DNA of 5,859 bases from the NCBI GenBank assembly GCA_030825745.1, contig JAPJPH010000061.1, positions 1 through 5,859 of the forward strand, written 5' to 3'. Source of the DNA: Anaerococcus sp. (GTDB lineage Bacteria; Bacillota; Clostridia; Tissierellales; Peptoniphilaceae). The notes below the pieces were generated by a model. That model saw nothing but the letters and a program-made list of their open reading frames with translations, was not told the DNA's origin and made no database searches. This document shows positions 5,221 to 5,859 of the stretch, piece after piece; the first letter of the stretch is position 1, and the number at the start of each line of letters is the position of its first letter. The position numbers and the translations under genes are program-made.

Positions 5221-5859
5221 ATTCCTTATATCACAGACTAGCAATAGATGGGATAAAAAGACATAAAAAACTTTATATACCATTTGTAGGCACAACAGTA
5301 TTTTTTATAGTATTAATAAATATATGCCTATCAATAAGTGCGGATCCATTGACAAGAAACTTTTTTGGACAAACAGCCATAATAACTCTTATGAATTTAG
5401 GTTCTGTAATATTGTTGATATTTGCACTATTAACAATTTTGACCAATTACAATTTCATTCAGAAAAACAAGGCTGAAGAATCTGCCCTATACTTGACCCT
5501 GGGTATGGAAAAAAAACATTTGGTAAAAATCTATATTTACGAGCTAATCAACTTATATATAAAGTCAATAATTATCGGAACTATAATTTCAGCTCTTATA
5601 TATAAACTAGTCTTTGCTTGGTTTTTGCAAATGCTAGAGATAGATATGAATGTTCTAGAAACTGGGATATTTCCTACAATCCAACCCCTCCTACTCACAG
5701 CCCTTATATTTTTTATAATATTTGCCTTATTACTAGCTAGGCAAATATTTAAAAGTAGAAACTTTAGCCCTATGAGTTTTAGATACCAGGCAAAAGCTGG
5801 GCAAAAAAATCCTAAGCACCCTATTTTGCTTGGAATTTTTGGGATACTTTGTATAGGTT
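5217..5859 (+). CDS. FtsX-like ABC transporter permease, BceB-like (3' partial)
   Basis: The ATG at 5217 overlaps the ATPase stop as ATGA and is preceded by GAGGTGAT (5204-5211) at 5 nt. The frame stays open to the right edge, giving the first 214 residues. Membrane segments are predicted at about 20-42, 55-78, 105-138 and 155-176, with another beginning near 202. Between the second and third lies NFIQKNKAEESALYLTLGM (79-97) followed by EKKHL, the cytoplasmic coupling segment typical of FtsX/BceB permeases (usually R/K-K-x-E-x-x-x-Y-x-x-L-G-M). BceB proteins have about ten helices and a large extracellular domain between helices 7 and 8 that recognises the peptide; that part lies beyond the window. 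Together with the ATPase it should form the resistance and sensing transporter of this module. Confidence 0.9.
   Translation, partial: MNSLYHRLAIDGIKRHKKLYIPFVGTTVFFIVLINICLSISADPLTRNFFGQTAIITLMNLGSVILLIFALLTILTNYNFIQKNKAEESALYLTLGMEKKHLVKIYIYELINLYIKSIIIGTIISALIYKLVFAWFLQMLEIDMNVLETGIFPTIQPLLLTALIFFIIFALLLARQIFKSRNFSPMSFRYQAKAGQKNPKHPILLGIFGILCIG

Noticed and set aside
5083..5295. Minus-strand open frame across the ATPase-permease junction
   Set aside because: It overlaps two well-supported sense genes and has no recognisable features.

Overview
The window is AT-rich bacterial DNA with all supported genes on the + strand. Gram-positive style Shine-Dalgarno sites, one well-supported TTG start, heavy use of ATA/AGA/AGG/CTA codons, a lipoprotein with a lipobox and a Bce-type peptide-antibiotic module all point to a low-GC Firmicute. 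My best guess is an anaerobic coccus of the Peptoniphilaceae/Tissierellales type such as Anaerococcus or a relative. That genus-level guess is inference from codon flavour and gene content, not a database result.

Layout. (1) Positions 2-1018 hold the 3' part of a polyphosphate:AMP phosphotransferase with two PPK2-type domains; its 5' end lies outside the window. (2) A consensus-like promoter (1029-1057) drives a small predicted lipoprotein gene (1096-1644). (3) The gap 1645-1878 is almost filled by a 174-bp nested palindromic element (1651-1824), followed by a T-run and by a promoter (1832-1860). (4) Positions 1879-2652 encode a membrane protein of the 'putative ABC-transporter type IV' (CmpB, PF06541) family, closed by a rho-independent terminator whose stem contains the stop codon. 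(5) From 2736 to the right edge runs a Bce-type module: OmpR-family response regulator, intramembrane-sensing histidine kinase, ABC ATPase and the start of an FtsX-like permease that continues past the edge.

How the genes work together. In Bce-type systems the ABC transporter both confers resistance to cell-wall-targeting peptides and acts as the sensor. The kinase has almost no extracellular loop and takes its signal from the transporter, then phosphorylates the regulator, which activates the transporter promoter. The layout fits this: regulator and kinase overlap by 17 nt, ATPase and permease overlap by 4 nt, and a 99-nt gap with overlapping inverted repeats and a weak -35 region separates the two pairs. 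The three upstream genes appear to be separate transcription units with no obvious functional link to the module.

I see no clearly new multi-gene system. The items most worth a second look are the 174-bp nested palindrome, a possible RNA switch in which the terminator arm can pair with the regulator's ribosome binding site, the repeats ahead of the two Bce-type operon halves, and a Ser in place of the usual Asp in the PPK2 Walker B-like motif.
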